Below are positions 1-7,115 of a stretch of 13,071 bases of DNA, in pieces. Every line of letters starts with the position of its first letter. The stretch's first letter is position 1. Position numbers and translations under genes: made by a program. This stretch comes from Clostridium sp. CAG:524 (GTDB lineage Bacteria > Bacillota_I > Bacilli_A > RF39 > UBA660). The stretch spans positions 1 to 13,071 of the forward strand of contig FR880103.1 in NCBI GenBank assembly GCA_000434555.1. Reading direction: 5' to 3'. The notes under the pieces are model-generated. The model searched no databases, was not told the DNA's origin, and worked only from the letters and a program-made list of their open reading frames with translations.

Positions 1-33
1 GTTACAAATTTCTTAAATAAATTAGAAAAATAA
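1..33 (+). CDS. C-terminal tail of an upstream gene (partial)
   Basis: Frame 1 is open from the first base and ends at TAA 31-33, giving the tail VTNFLNKLEK. The other two plus frames hit stops within 18 bases. The uvrB ribosome binding site begins at this stop codon, the tight spacing seen inside operons elsewhere in this window. Ten residues are too few to name a family. If real, uvrB is co-transcribed with this gene, and no uvrB promoter is visible in the window. Confidence 0.45.
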   Translation, partial: VTNFLNKLEK

Positions 34-48
34 AGGAGGAGAACTCAC

Positions 49-2001
49 ATGTTTAAATTAATTAGTAACTACAAGCCTAGCGGTGATCAACCTGAAGCAA
101 TTAAAGAACTTGTAGATGGTATAAATGATGGAAAAAAGAATCAAGTATTACTTGGAGCAACAGGAACAGGTAAAACTTTTACTATAGCAAATGTTATTGA
201 AAAGACTAATAAGCCAACATTAATACTCGCTCATAATAAAACACTTGCAGGACAATTATATGCTGAATTTAAAGAGCTGTTTCCTGAAAATAAAGTTGAA
301 TATTTTGTATCCTATTACGACTATTATCAACCAGAAGCATATGTACCTAGTAAAGACTTATATATCGAAAAAGATTCATCTATTAATGATGAAATAGATG
401 AATTAAGACATGCAGCAGTCGCAGCAATAATCGATAGACGAGATACAATCATAGTTTCTAGTGTTTCATGTATATATAGTATTGGTGAAAAAGAAGAATA
501 TGTTAATAAAATGTTGAATCTTTCAGTAGGAGACACTATTGATAGAGATGTTATTCTTGAAAAATTAGTTGGTATGCAATACGAAAGAAATGAACTTGAT
601 TTTAAAAGGGGAACATTCAGAGTAAAAGGAGATACTATAGAACTTATACCTATTGGTGAAAAGAAAAGTGGTATTAGAATAAGTATGTTTGGTGATGAAA
701 TAGAAACTTTATCATTCTTTGATCCATTAACAGGCAAAATAAGTTCTAATGTAAGAACAGTAAGTATTTTTCCAGCATCATTATTCGTAATTAGTGATGA
801 AAAAATGATTGAAGCAACTAAAAGAATTGAAGCTGAACTTAATGATAGACTTAAAGAATTACATGATAATGGTAAATTATTAGAAGAACAAAGACTTAAA
901 GAAAGAACTATGTATGATTTAGAAATGCTTCGTGAAACTGGATTTTGTCATGGTATTGAAAACTATAGTAGACATTTATCACTTAGGGATAAAGGAGAAA
1001 CTCCAACTACATTAATTGATTTCTTTCCAAAAGATTTCTTACTTGTTATAGATGAAAGTCATGTTACACTTCCACAAGTAAGAGGTATGTATAATGGAGA
1101 TCATATGAGAAAGCAAACTCTTGTTGACTATGGATTTAGATTACCTAGTGCAATGGATAATAGACCATTAAAATTTGAAGAATTTAAAGAAAAACTTAAT
1201 CAAGTAATATATGTTTCAGCAACGCCAGGTGATTATGAACTTTCTCTTGTTGATAATAAATGTGTAGAACAAATAATTAGACCTACAGGACTATTAGATC
1301 CAATTATTGAAGTTAAAAGTACTAAGAATCAAATTGATGATATTATTAATGAAATAAATGAAAGAATCAAAAATAATGAAAGAGTTTTAATAACAACATT
1401 AACTATTAGAATGAGTGAAGAATTAACTTCATATTTAAAAGAACTTGGTTATAAAGTAACATATTTACATAATGAAATTAAAACTCTTGAAAGACTTAAC
1501 ATTATTAGAAATTTAAGACTTGGTAAAATAGATATTATAGTAGGTATTAACCTTTTAAGAGAGGGAATTGATATTCCAGAAGTATCATTAATATGTATAA
1601 TGGATGCTGATAAACAGGGATTCTTAAGAAGTGATAGAAGTCTTATTCAAACAATAGGTAGAGCAGCTCGTAATAGTAATGGTAAGGTTATAATGTATGC
1701 TGATGTTATGAGTGATGCGATGAAAACTGCAATAAGTGAAACTGCAAGAAGACGTGCTATACAAGAAAAATATAATAAAGAACATGGTATCATTCCTAAA
1801 ACAATACAAAAAGAAATTAAAGAAGCAATAAGTAATTCAGTAGAAGAAGAAAAGATTGAAAAGAAAAAATATTCTAAGAGGGAACTTAATGATATGATTC
1901 ATAGACTTGAAGTTGAAATGAAAGAAGCAGCATCAAGACTTGACTTTGAGCGTGCTACTGAACTTAGAGATGTTATATTTGAACTTAAAGATTTAAAGTA
2001 A
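49..2001 (+). CDS. uvrB: Excinuclease ABC subunit B (UvrB)
   Basis: UvrB is the damage-verifying helicase-like subunit of nucleotide excision repair. UvrA loads it at lesions, and it then recruits UvrC for incision. The 650-residue product is full length for the family. Visible landmarks are Walker A GATGTGKT (36-43), the Tyr-rich beta-hairpin YYDYYQPEAYVP that clamps DNA (about 89-100), the Walker B box DESH (335-338), motif VI QTIGRAARN (534-542), and a C-terminal UVR motif that contacts UvrC (about 613-650). The ATG at 49 follows a strong AAGGAGGA site at 33-40. The gene starts 15 bases after the upstream stop, so it is probably co-transcribed with that gene. uvrA is not in this window, although the two are often adjacent in Firmicutes. 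The stop codon lies in the loop of the terminator hairpin. Confidence 0.98.
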   Translation: MFKLISNYKPSGDQPEAIKELVDGINDGKKNQVLLGATGTGKTFTIANVIEKTNKPTLILAHNKTLAGQLYAEFKELFPENKVEYFVSYYDYYQPEAYVPSKDLYIEKDSSINDEIDELRHAAVAAIIDRRDTIIVSSVSCIYSIGEKEEYVNKMLNLSVGDTIDRDVILEKLVGMQYERNELDFKRGTFRVKGDTIELIPIGEKKSGIRISMFGDEIETLSFFDPLTGKISSNVRTVSIFPASLFVISDEKMIEATKRIEAELNDRLKELHDNGKLLEEQRLKERTMYDLEMLRETGFCHGIENYSRHLSLRDKGETPTTLIDFFPKDFLLVIDESHVTLPQVRGMYNGDHMRKQTLVDYGFRLPSAMDNRPLKFEEFKEKLNQVIYVSATPGDYELSLVDNKCVEQIIRPTGLLDPIIEVKSTKNQIDDIINEINERIKNNERVLITTLTIRMSEELTSYLKELGYKVTYLHNEIKTLERLNIIRNLRLGKIDIIVGINLLREGIDIPEVSLICIMDADKQGFLRSDRSLIQTIGRAARNSNGKVIMYADVMSDAMKTAISETARRRAIQEKYNKEHGIIPKTIQKEIKEAISNSVEEEKIEKKKYSKRELNDMIHRLEVEMKEAASRLDFERATELRDVIFELKDLK

Positions 2002-2016
2002 TTTAAATCTTTTTTA
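1987..2016 (+). terminator. Intrinsic terminator of uvrB
   Basis: A perfect 11-bp stem (AAAGATTTAAA at 1987-1997 with TTTAAATCTTT at 2002-2012) closes a GTAA loop and runs into a T tract ending at 2015. The stem is AT-rich but perfect. The uvrB stop TAA is inside the loop. Confidence 0.8.
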
Positions 2017-2021
2017 TTATG

Positions 2022-2030
2022 TGTTATTAT
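2022..2030 (+). promoter_or_regulatory. Possible extended -10 promoter of the small Cys-rich gene cluster
   Basis: TGT-TATTAT (2022-2030) matches an extended -10 element between the uvrB terminator and the first small gene. The matching -35 position reads only TTTAAA within the terminator arm. It is the best candidate in a 34-base gap, but the AT-rich background makes chance matches common. Confidence 0.3.
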
Positions 2031-2049
2031 TTATATAGTAGAGGTGTGT

Positions 2050-2280
2050 ATGAAAAAGAAAACTATTGATAAAAAGAAAAATAATAAAATCGTAATTGCT
2101 ATAATTATCATAATATTATTTGTTATTGTTGCTAATTGTTGTATATCTTTGTTTGGAAAAATCTATGCCAATAAAATATGTCATGCTAGATATGATGATG
2201 TTACAGTTACAAAAATTGATAAAGATTGGTATTGTTGTGCATTTGAAAATAAAAATTTTAATTGTTTGAGGGTAAGATAA
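2050..2280 (+). CDS. Small single-pass membrane protein with Cys-rich tail, paralog 1
   Basis: I do not recognise a named family. The 76-residue product has a Lys-rich N-terminus (1-13), one hydrophobic segment (about 14-36, containing Cys30-Cys31), and a short tail with C44, C62-C63 and C72. By the positive-inside rule the tail faces outside. The cysteine pattern C-x17-CC-x8-C, with Trp-Tyr just before the CC pair, is shared with the next two genes. The ATG at 2050 is preferred over the in-frame GTG at 2044 because TAGAGGTG (2039-2046) is the ribosome binding site and overlaps that GTG. The stop overlaps the start of paralog 2 (TAATG), implying translational coupling. The conserved spacing of cysteines in three neighbours supports this being a real gene. 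Confidence 0.75.
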   Translation: MKKKTIDKKKNNKIVIAIIIIILFVIVANCCISLFGKIYANKICHARYDDVTVTKIDKDWYCCAFENKNFNCLRVR

Positions 2281-2594
2281 TGAAAAAAGAAAAAAATAAG
2301 AACAATATTAAAATATTAATCTCTAAAATAATAAAGGAACTAATTCAGTTACTTGTTTTAGCAATTGTTATAATAATATCTATTCAATTTGGGTTACATG
2401 TTTATTTTAAATATTTTGAATATAGGAATCCTTACGATACGTATAGTGGATATTGCAGTCGTCATGATCGTGACTATCTTTTACAAAAATATAGTCCTGC
2501 TGATGAGAATGAAGAACCTAAATATTATTGTTGTAAAAAAGATTCTGATGGTAATTATAGTAGATGTAGATTAATTGAAGAATTTAGTAATTAA
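2280..2594 (+). CDS. Small single-pass membrane protein with Cys-rich tail, paralog 2
   Basis: The 104-residue product begins MKKEKNKNN and has an amphipathic stretch (IIKELIQL) leading into one hydrophobic segment (about 21-43). The predicted outside tail contains C59, C84-C85 and C96, spaced C-x24-CC-x10-C, with Tyr-Tyr directly before the CC pair. Its N-terminal half resembles paralog 3 closely (MKKEK start, IIKE motif, Ile/Val-rich membrane segment), so these two look like the nearer pair. I chose the ATG at 2280, preceded by GAGGG at 2268-2272, rather than an upstream in-frame TTG at 2262. The longer Asp/Glu-rich loop (PADENEEP) between the cysteines is its main difference from its siblings. 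Function unknown; no enzyme motif is visible. Confidence 0.8.
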   Translation: MKKEKNKNNIKILISKIIKELIQLLVLAIVIIISIQFGLHVYFKYFEYRNPYDTYSGYCSRHDRDYLLQKYSPADENEEPKYYCCKKDSDGNYSRCRLIEEFSN

Positions 2595-2628
2595 TTAAAT
2601 AGTATTTAATTTAGTATAGAGGTAACTA

Positions 2629-2901
2629 ATGAAAAAAGAAAAGAAAAATAAGAATGAAAAATTAATTTTCAGGATAATTAAAGAAGTAGTAAAAATATTT
2701 AGCATAGTAATAGTCATAATAGCAATTTCAACAATAGCATTTGACATCTATTGTATGTATTTCGCCAAAGTTGTTTCTCCTATGACTTGTAGTACATATG
2801 GAACAAATTATAAAGATATAAAAGTAGGAAAAAGGTATTATTGTTGTGCAAAAACTGAAGATAGAGACTATAAAGGTTGTATACAAATAAGTGATAATTA
2901 A
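2629..2901 (+). CDS. Small single-pass membrane protein with Cys-rich tail, paralog 3
   Basis: The 90-residue product repeats the plan of its two upstream neighbours: Lys/Glu-rich start, IIKEVVKI stretch, one hydrophobic segment (about 22-43), then a predicted outside tail with C54, C72-C73 and C84 (C-x17-CC-x10-C) and Tyr-Tyr before the CC pair. An extra Cys42 sits at the end of the membrane segment. The ATG at 2629 follows AGAGG at 2618-2622. It lies 34 bases after paralog 2 with no terminator between, so the three are probably one transcript. Part of its tail (CST, NY, VGK, then cysteines) faintly resembles the cysteine cluster of the thioredoxin-like protein downstream. Function unknown. 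Confidence 0.8.
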   Translation: MKKEKKNKNEKLIFRIIKEVVKIFSIVIVIIAISTIAFDIYCMYFAKVVSPMTCSTYGTNYKDIKVGKRYYCCAKTEDRDYKGCIQISDN

Positions 2902-2964
2902 TCATAAAGAAAAATATAAAAATTAATTTTAAAGTTTAAATATATATTTTAATTTTATTGAGTG

Positions 2965-2993
2965 TTGTAATTTAAATAAAAAATAATTATAAT
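2965..2993 (+). promoter_or_regulatory. Sigma-A-type promoter of the zinc ribbon/thioredoxin-like gene
   Basis: TTGTAA (2965-2970), a 17-base spacer and a perfect TATAAT (2988-2993) stand in the 115-base gap before the next gene. Transcription would begin near 3000, giving a leader of about 17 bases that just holds the ribosome binding site. The rest of the gap (2902-2964) is low-complexity A/T sequence with no other supported feature. Confidence 0.7.
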
Positions 2994-3016
2994 GTTTATA
3001 GTAGGAGTTGATAAAA

Positions 3017-3931
3017 ATGATTAAATGTAATAAATGTGGAACACAAAATAAAGATGGTTCTAGATTTTGTAGTAATTGTGGAAATGATCTAAATTCAAAT
3101 GTTAATAATAACATCAATAACACAAATAATAAAAGCAGTGAAAAAGTATTATTTTGTATATTAGCATTTTTCTTTCCAATAATAGGTATAATAGTGGGAT
3201 GCATATATTCTAAAGATAAGAAAGAAGTGTCTAAGCCAGTACTTATTACATCTTTTGTATCAATAGGTGTTAAAGTAATTTCATTTATATTATTTTTTGT
3301 GTTATTTTTTGGAATGGTGATATCTGAAATAGAACCAAATTTACCTAGTTATTCTTGTTCTACATTATGTAATAGTAATTATAGAGTAGTTGGTAAAAAC
3401 TGTACATGTAGAGATGGAAGAAAATATGATCTAGACACAGGTAAACTTATTGATGAAGACCATAATGATAATGATATAAAAGATGATGATAGTAGTTTAG
3501 ATGACAATACAATTATAAATAAAGAAATAACTATAACAGGTGATCCTATCAATGGTAAGCTTAAATCATGGAAAGAAGATATTAATAATGGTAGAGAAGT
3601 AATAACTGTAATAGCTAGTTCAGGATGTCCTCATTGCAAAGAATATAAACCTGTTATTACAGATATAGCAAATAAATATAATATTAAATTATACTTCTTT
3701 GAAGCAGATTTATTAGAACAAAGTGATAAAGATATCTTAACGAATATTGATAGTGATAAATTTAGTTATGCTGGAAGTGTTCCATTTACATTTGTTATAA
3801 GAAATAATCAGTACATTGGAGATACAGTTGGCTATATTAATTCAGGTAGTACAATATATTATTTAAATAAATTTGGATTTAATATTCCAGAAGATTATAG
3901 TTATAATGATAATAGTAACAATAGTATTTAA
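3017..3931 (+). CDS. Membrane protein with N-terminal zinc ribbon and C-terminal thioredoxin-like domain
   Basis: The 304-residue product has, in order: a zinc ribbon (C4, C7, C18, C21); an Asn-rich linker; two hydrophobic segments (about 44-64 and 75-102) separated by a Lys-rich loop; a cysteine cluster C114-x3-C118-x10-C129-x-C131; an Asp-rich linker (about 146-163); and a thioredoxin-like domain (about 175-290) with CPHC at 204-207 and the expected cis-Pro in SVPFTF (P256). CxxC thioredoxin folds carry out thiol-disulfide exchange, so this is probably an oxidoreductase or thiol sensor. Topology is unclear: an N-inside start and two full spans would leave the CPHC domain in the cytoplasm, while the Lys-rich loop suggests the loop is inside and both ends outside. 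The ATG at 3017 is chosen over TTG 3008 because of TAGGAG at 3002-3007 and the promoter position. It ends in its own terminator. Partner and substrate unknown. Confidence 0.85.
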   Translation: MIKCNKCGTQNKDGSRFCSNCGNDLNSNVNNNINNTNNKSSEKVLFCILAFFFPIIGIIVGCIYSKDKKEVSKPVLITSFVSIGVKVISFILFFVLFFGMVISEIEPNLPSYSCSTLCNSNYRVVGKNCTCRDGRKYDLDTGKLIDEDHNDNDIKDDDSSLDDNTIINKEITITGDPINGKLKSWKEDINNGREVITVIASSGCPHCKEYKPVITDIANKYNIKLYFFEADLLEQSDKDILTNIDSDKFSYAGSVPFTFVIRNNQYIGDTVGYINSGSTIYYLNKFGFNIPEDYSYNDNSNNSI

Positions 3932-3949
3932 AACTATTGTTTTCTTTTT
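3917..3949 (+). terminator. Intrinsic terminator of the thioredoxin-like gene
   Basis: A 9-bp perfect stem (AACAATAGT at 3917-3925 with ACTATTGTT at 3933-3941) is followed by a T-rich tract to 3949. The TAA stop (3929-3931) is in the 7-base loop. The 3' arm also overlaps the region where a -35 element for miaB would lie. Confidence 0.75.
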
Positions 3950-3954
3950 AAATA

Positions 3955-3963
3955 TGATATAAT
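3955..3963 (+). promoter_or_regulatory. Extended -10 promoter of miaB
   Basis: TGA-TATAAT (3955-3963) is a full extended -10 element. A weak -35 (TTGTTT at 3937-3942) is only 15 bases upstream and falls inside the preceding terminator, so the extended -10 probably carries recognition. The start site would be near 3970, leaving a leader of about 15 bases with GGAG at 3971-3974. Confidence 0.65.
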
Positions 3964-3984
3964 ACAAATCGGAGTTGATGTAGT

Positions 3985-5406
3985 ATGAAAACACCTAATA
4001 TGTTAGATGCTAAAAAGAGAAATCAAAATGATATAAAATATGTTAAATATGATAAAGAGTTTGATAAATTTGGTAAAGATAAAAAGTTTTTTGTAAGAAC
4101 TTATGGTTGTCAAATGAATGAACATGATAGTGAAAAGATCAAAGGAATGCTTAAGAGTGTCGGATTTAGTGAGTCAGACGATATTAATGATGCTGATATT
4201 GTTATATTAAATACATGTGCGATAAGAGAAAATGCTCATGATAAAGTATTTGGATTCTTAGGAGTTCTTAAACATATGAAACAAAGTAAGCCCAATTTAT
4301 TAATAGGTCTTTGTGGATGTATGGCTCAAGAAGAAGTAGTTGTAAATGATATATTAAATAAATATAAATATGTTGATTTTGTATGTGGAACTCATAATCT
4401 TGATAATATGCTTTCAATAATTAAGAATAAAATTGATACTGATAAAAGACAAATTGAGGTTCTTAGTTACGAAGGTGATGTTGTTGAAGGTGTACCAGTA
4501 GTAAGAGATAGTAAGTATTCAGCATGGATAGATATTATTTATGGTTGTGATAAATTTTGTACATATTGTATAGTTCCATATACAAGAGGTACTCAAAGAA
4601 GTAGAAAACATGAAGATATAGTGAGTGAAGTAGAAACTCTTGTTAAAGATGGATATAAAGAAGTAACCTTACTTGGTCAAAATGTTAATGCATATGGTAA
4701 AGATTTATACGATAATTATAATCTTGCTGATTTACTTAAAGATGTAAGTGATACAGGAATAGAAAGAATTAGATTTGTTACAAGTCATCCATGGGATTTT
4801 ACTGATAGTATGGTTGATATAATCGCATCAAGAGATAATATTATGCCTTATATACATTTACCACTTCAATCAGGTAGCAATAAGATACTTAAACTTATGA
4901 ATAGAAAATATACAAGTGAAGAATATTTAAAACTATATAATAGTATTCGTGAAAAAGTTAAAGATTCAAGTGTAACTACTGATATAATAGTGGGATTTCC
5001 AGGCGAAACAGAAGAAGATTTTGAAGAAACGTTGAAAATTGTAAATGAATGTAAATTTGACGGAGCCTTTACTTTTGCATACAGTCCTCGTGAAAATACA
5101 CCTGCTGCTTTAATGAAAGATGCTATAAGAGAAAGTGTTAAAATGGATAGACTACATAGACTAAATGAAGTAGTTAACAAATATAGTAATCTTAGAAATC
5201 AAAAATTACTTGGTAAAACTGTTAAATGCTTAGTAATAGGTGAAAGCGAAAAAGATAAAAATAAGGTATGTGGTTATACAGAAAATATGAAACTTGTTAA
5301 CATAGAAGGACCTAAATCATTAATTGGAAGCATTATTCCAGTTAAAATAACTGATACTAAGAGTTTCTCATTAGATGGAGAATATATTAAGGAGACAGAA
5401 GAATAA
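3985..5406 (+). CDS. miaB: tRNA-2-methylthio-N6-dimethylallyladenosine synthase (MiaB)
   Basis: MiaB is a radical-SAM methylthiotransferase that adds the 2-methylthio group to i6A37 of tRNAs reading UNN codons. The 473-residue product has the N-terminal UPF0004 domain with auxiliary 4Fe-4S ligands C42 (YGCQMNEHD), C78 (NTCAIRENA) and C112 (GCMAQ), the radical-SAM triad C188-x3-C192-x2-C195 (GCDKFCTYCIVPYTRG), the GFPGETEEDFEET motif, and a C-terminal TRAM domain (about 405-470). The signature motifs favour MiaB over the related MtaB and RimO. A charged N-terminal extension of about 35 residues precedes the first domain, as in other Firmicutes. The ATG at 3985 has GGAG 10 bases upstream. Its stop overlaps the next start (TAATG). 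miaA is not in this window. Confidence 0.96.
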   Translation: MKTPNMLDAKKRNQNDIKYVKYDKEFDKFGKDKKFFVRTYGCQMNEHDSEKIKGMLKSVGFSESDDINDADIVILNTCAIRENAHDKVFGFLGVLKHMKQSKPNLLIGLCGCMAQEEVVVNDILNKYKYVDFVCGTHNLDNMLSIIKNKIDTDKRQIEVLSYEGDVVEGVPVVRDSKYSAWIDIIYGCDKFCTYCIVPYTRGTQRSRKHEDIVSEVETLVKDGYKEVTLLGQNVNAYGKDLYDNYNLADLLKDVSDTGIERIRFVTSHPWDFTDSMVDIIASRDNIMPYIHLPLQSGSNKILKLMNRKYTSEEYLKLYNSIREKVKDSSVTTDIIVGFPGETEEDFEETLKIVNECKFDGAFTFAYSPRENTPAALMKDAIRESVKMDRLHRLNEVVNKYSNLRNQKLLGKTVKCLVIGESEKDKNKVCGYTENMKLVNIEGPKSLIGSIIPVKITDTKSFSLDGEYIKETEE

Positions 5407-5987
5407 TGAAGAAAATATTAATATATCTATTTCTAATAATATTAGTAGCTGGAAGTATATATTTCTATAAAGATGAAAAAGATAAATCCAAAGAAACAAA
5501 TGATAAAACAACTAATGTAAAAGAAGATAAAACACATGAAGAAATAAAATGCATAGCTGATTATGAATGCATAATGAAAGATAATAAGAAATATTATTTC
5601 AGTAATAGAACTAGTATAGACGTTAATAATATGTATAATTATGTAACTGATGAAATGGAAGCAGGTACATTAAAAATAGAAAATGGTACATTAGAATTTG
5701 TAAGTCTTGATAATAAAGTTCTTAAGACATTTGATAATGTTAAGAAAGCTAAATATATTGAATCAAATACATTTTGTAGTGAAACATATTACGTAGTTCT
5801 TACTAGTGATAATAAAGTATATAGAACTGATGTAAACCTAAGTTTATTTTTAGAAGAGCCATTCTATCAAATAGAATTAGATTATAATGTAAAAGGCATA
5901 TCACTTAATGATGGAGAAAATACATGTATAAATGATCTTACTGTTATTAGTGATAAAGATGAAATAAAAATGATAAAAGAGAATTAA
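5406..5987 (+). CDS. Membrane-anchored hypothetical protein, coupled to miaB
   Basis: I do not recognise this 193-residue protein. It has one N-terminal hydrophobic segment (about 4-20) that could be a signal anchor, a charged Lys/Asp/Glu-rich linker (21-48), and a predicted outside domain (49-193) rich in short alternating hydrophobic stretches such as YYVVLTSDNKVY, suggesting beta structure. Four cysteines (C49, C55, C124, C174) could form two disulfides. There is no lipobox cysteine near the membrane segment. The start overlaps the miaB stop by one base, with AAGGAG at 5389-5394 inside miaB, so it depends on the miaB promoter. A terminator follows at once. Link to tRNA modification is not evident; the overlap probably reflects genome packing. 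Confidence 0.8.
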   Translation: MKKILIYLFLIILVAGSIYFYKDEKDKSKETNDKTTNVKEDKTHEEIKCIADYECIMKDNKKYYFSNRTSIDVNNMYNYVTDEMEAGTLKIENGTLEFVSLDNKVLKTFDNVKKAKYIESNTFCSETYYVVLTSDNKVYRTDVNLSLFLEEPFYQIELDYNVKGISLNDGENTCINDLTVISDKDEIKMIKEN

Positions 5988-5997
5988 TTCTCTTTTT
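5975..5997 (+). terminator. Intrinsic terminator of the miaB unit
   Basis: A 9-bp stem (AAAAGAGAA at 5975-5983 with TTCTCTTTT at 5988-5996) closes a TTAA loop. The U tail is largely formed by the 3' arm itself. The TAA stop (5985-5987) is the last three bases of the loop. Confidence 0.75.
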
Positions 5998-6023
5998 AAA
6001 TTGCAAAAATATGTTTGTATTCA

Positions 6024-6052
6024 TTGACATTTTATAAATAAAATATTATATT
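6024..6052 (+). promoter_or_regulatory. Strong sigma-A-type promoter of the HAD-MBL-priA operon
   Basis: A consensus TTGACA (6024-6029), a 17-base spacer and TATATT (6047-6052) place the start site near 6059. The leader of about 19 bases starts right at the AGGAG site. This rules out the in-frame TTG at 6051, which lies inside the -10 element. Confidence 0.8.
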
Positions 6053-6077
6053 GTTTAAAGAGGAGACAAATAGTATT

Positions 6078-6584
6078 ATGAAAAGATTATATATTGATTT
6101 TGATGGTGTTGTAATGGACACTATTCCTGAACTTTATGATGCACTTGAAAAGAGTGGAACAGATGTAAGTAATCATAGAGAAATATCTATATTTTTTTCT
6201 ACATTTGATTTTACTAGAGTTGTTAATGATAAAAATATTCTTAATGATTCAATTGAATGTATAAAGAAATTACAAGAAAGTAAATTATTTGAAATATCTT
6301 TTTTAACACATATTAATTCATTAACAGAAGGTATTGTTAAAGTAGATTATTTAAGAAGATATTTTGATGATATAAATATTATTATGGTACCTAAAGAAAT
6401 ATCTAAAACAAGAGTAGTTCATAGTAAAGATGCTATACTTGTAGATGATTATTCTGGTAATTTAAAAGAATGGGAAGATAATGGTGGAGTAGCAGTTAGA
6501 TTCTCTAAAGATTTAGAATCTCATGGATTTAAAGTAATTAATAAATTAGATCAATTAATTGATATGTTTGAAAGTGAGGAATAA
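6078..6584 (+). CDS. HAD-superfamily 5'-nucleotidase-like hydrolase (NT5C type)
   Basis: The 168-residue product carries the HAD catalytic motifs: motif I DFDGV with nucleophile D7 and acid/base D9, motif II Thr (FLTHI, T77), a Lys in the motif III region (K106 or K110), and motif IV DD at 123-124 in ILVDDYSGNLKEW. The last motif and the overall size resemble the deoxyribonucleotidase (NT5C) branch, which dephosphorylates nucleoside monophosphates; the true substrate cannot be read from sequence. The ATG at 6078 is used because the promoter fixes transcription start near 6059 and AGGAG sits at 6061-6065. It is directly abutted by the next gene (TAA then ATG), making it the first gene of a three-gene operon with the MBL hydrolase and priA. 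Confidence 0.8.
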   Translation: MKRLYIDFDGVVMDTIPELYDALEKSGTDVSNHREISIFFSTFDFTRVVNDKNILNDSIECIKKLQESKLFEISFLTHINSLTEGIVKVDYLRRYFDDINIIMVPKEISKTRVVHSKDAILVDDYSGNLKEWEDNGGVAVRFSKDLESHGFKVINKLDQLIDMFESEE

Positions 6585-7115
6585 ATGGTAGAAGTTATAA
6601 GAGTAGTAACAGGTCTTTTAAAAGAAAATTGTTATATTATACATAATGGTATAGATTGTTTAGTTATTGATCCAGGAAGTGATCAAGAAAAAATACTTAC
6701 TGAAATCAATACAAGAGGATTACATGTAAGAGGTATATTAATAACACATTATCATTTTGATCATGTAGGATGTTTAGATGCGTTTAAAGAAATATATCCT
6801 ACTGCTAAAATAGTTGATTATAAGACTAAAGGTGATGTTAAAATTAATACATTTGAATTTAAAGTAATAGAAACATATGGTCATACTATGGATAGTGTTT
6901 CATATTATTTTGATAAAAATGATATATTATTTACTGGAGATTTCTTATTTAAAGGAACTATAGGTAATTTTGAAGAAGACAATGAAGAATATATGTTTAA
7001 TAGTCTTAAAATATTTAAATATATGTCAACTAATGTACGTATATATCCAGGACATGATAGTGAAACAACAGTAGAAGAAGAACTTAAAAATAATCCATTC
7101 TTGAAGGGTATATAA
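6585..7115 (+). CDS. Metallo-beta-lactamase-fold hydrolase (glyoxalase II-like)
   Basis: The 176-residue product has the complete binuclear metal site of the fold: THYHFDH (H55, H57, D59, H60), H100 in GHT, D119 in TGDFLF, and H157 in PGH. The TGDFLFKGTIG segment and the C-terminal NPFL motif match short GloB-like hydrolases such as B. subtilis YqgX, which act on thioesters of the S-lactoylglutathione kind or related substrates. The actual substrate is unproven, and bacteria of this sort often lack glutathione. The ATG immediately follows the stop of the HAD gene, with GTGAGG just upstream in that gene. The stop overlaps the priA start (TAATG), so translation of the three genes is probably coupled. 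Confidence 0.88.
   Translation: MVEVIRVVTGLLKENCYIIHNGIDCLVIDPGSDQEKILTEINTRGLHVRGILITHYHFDHVGCLDAFKEIYPTAKIVDYKTKGDVKINTFEFKVIETYGHTMDSVSYYFDKNDILFTGDFLFKGTIGNFEEDNEEYMFNSLKIFKYMSTNVRIYPGHDSETTVEEELKNNPFLKGI

Noticed and set aside
2914..2955. A/T inverted repeat (AAAATTAA ... TTAATTTT) after the third small gene as a terminator
   Set aside because: The loop is long and no T tract follows; expected by chance in such AT-rich sequence.
3978..3983. Minimal start-stop ATG-TAG just before the miaB ATG
   Set aside because: Only three bases separate it from GGAG, too close for initiation; likely chance.
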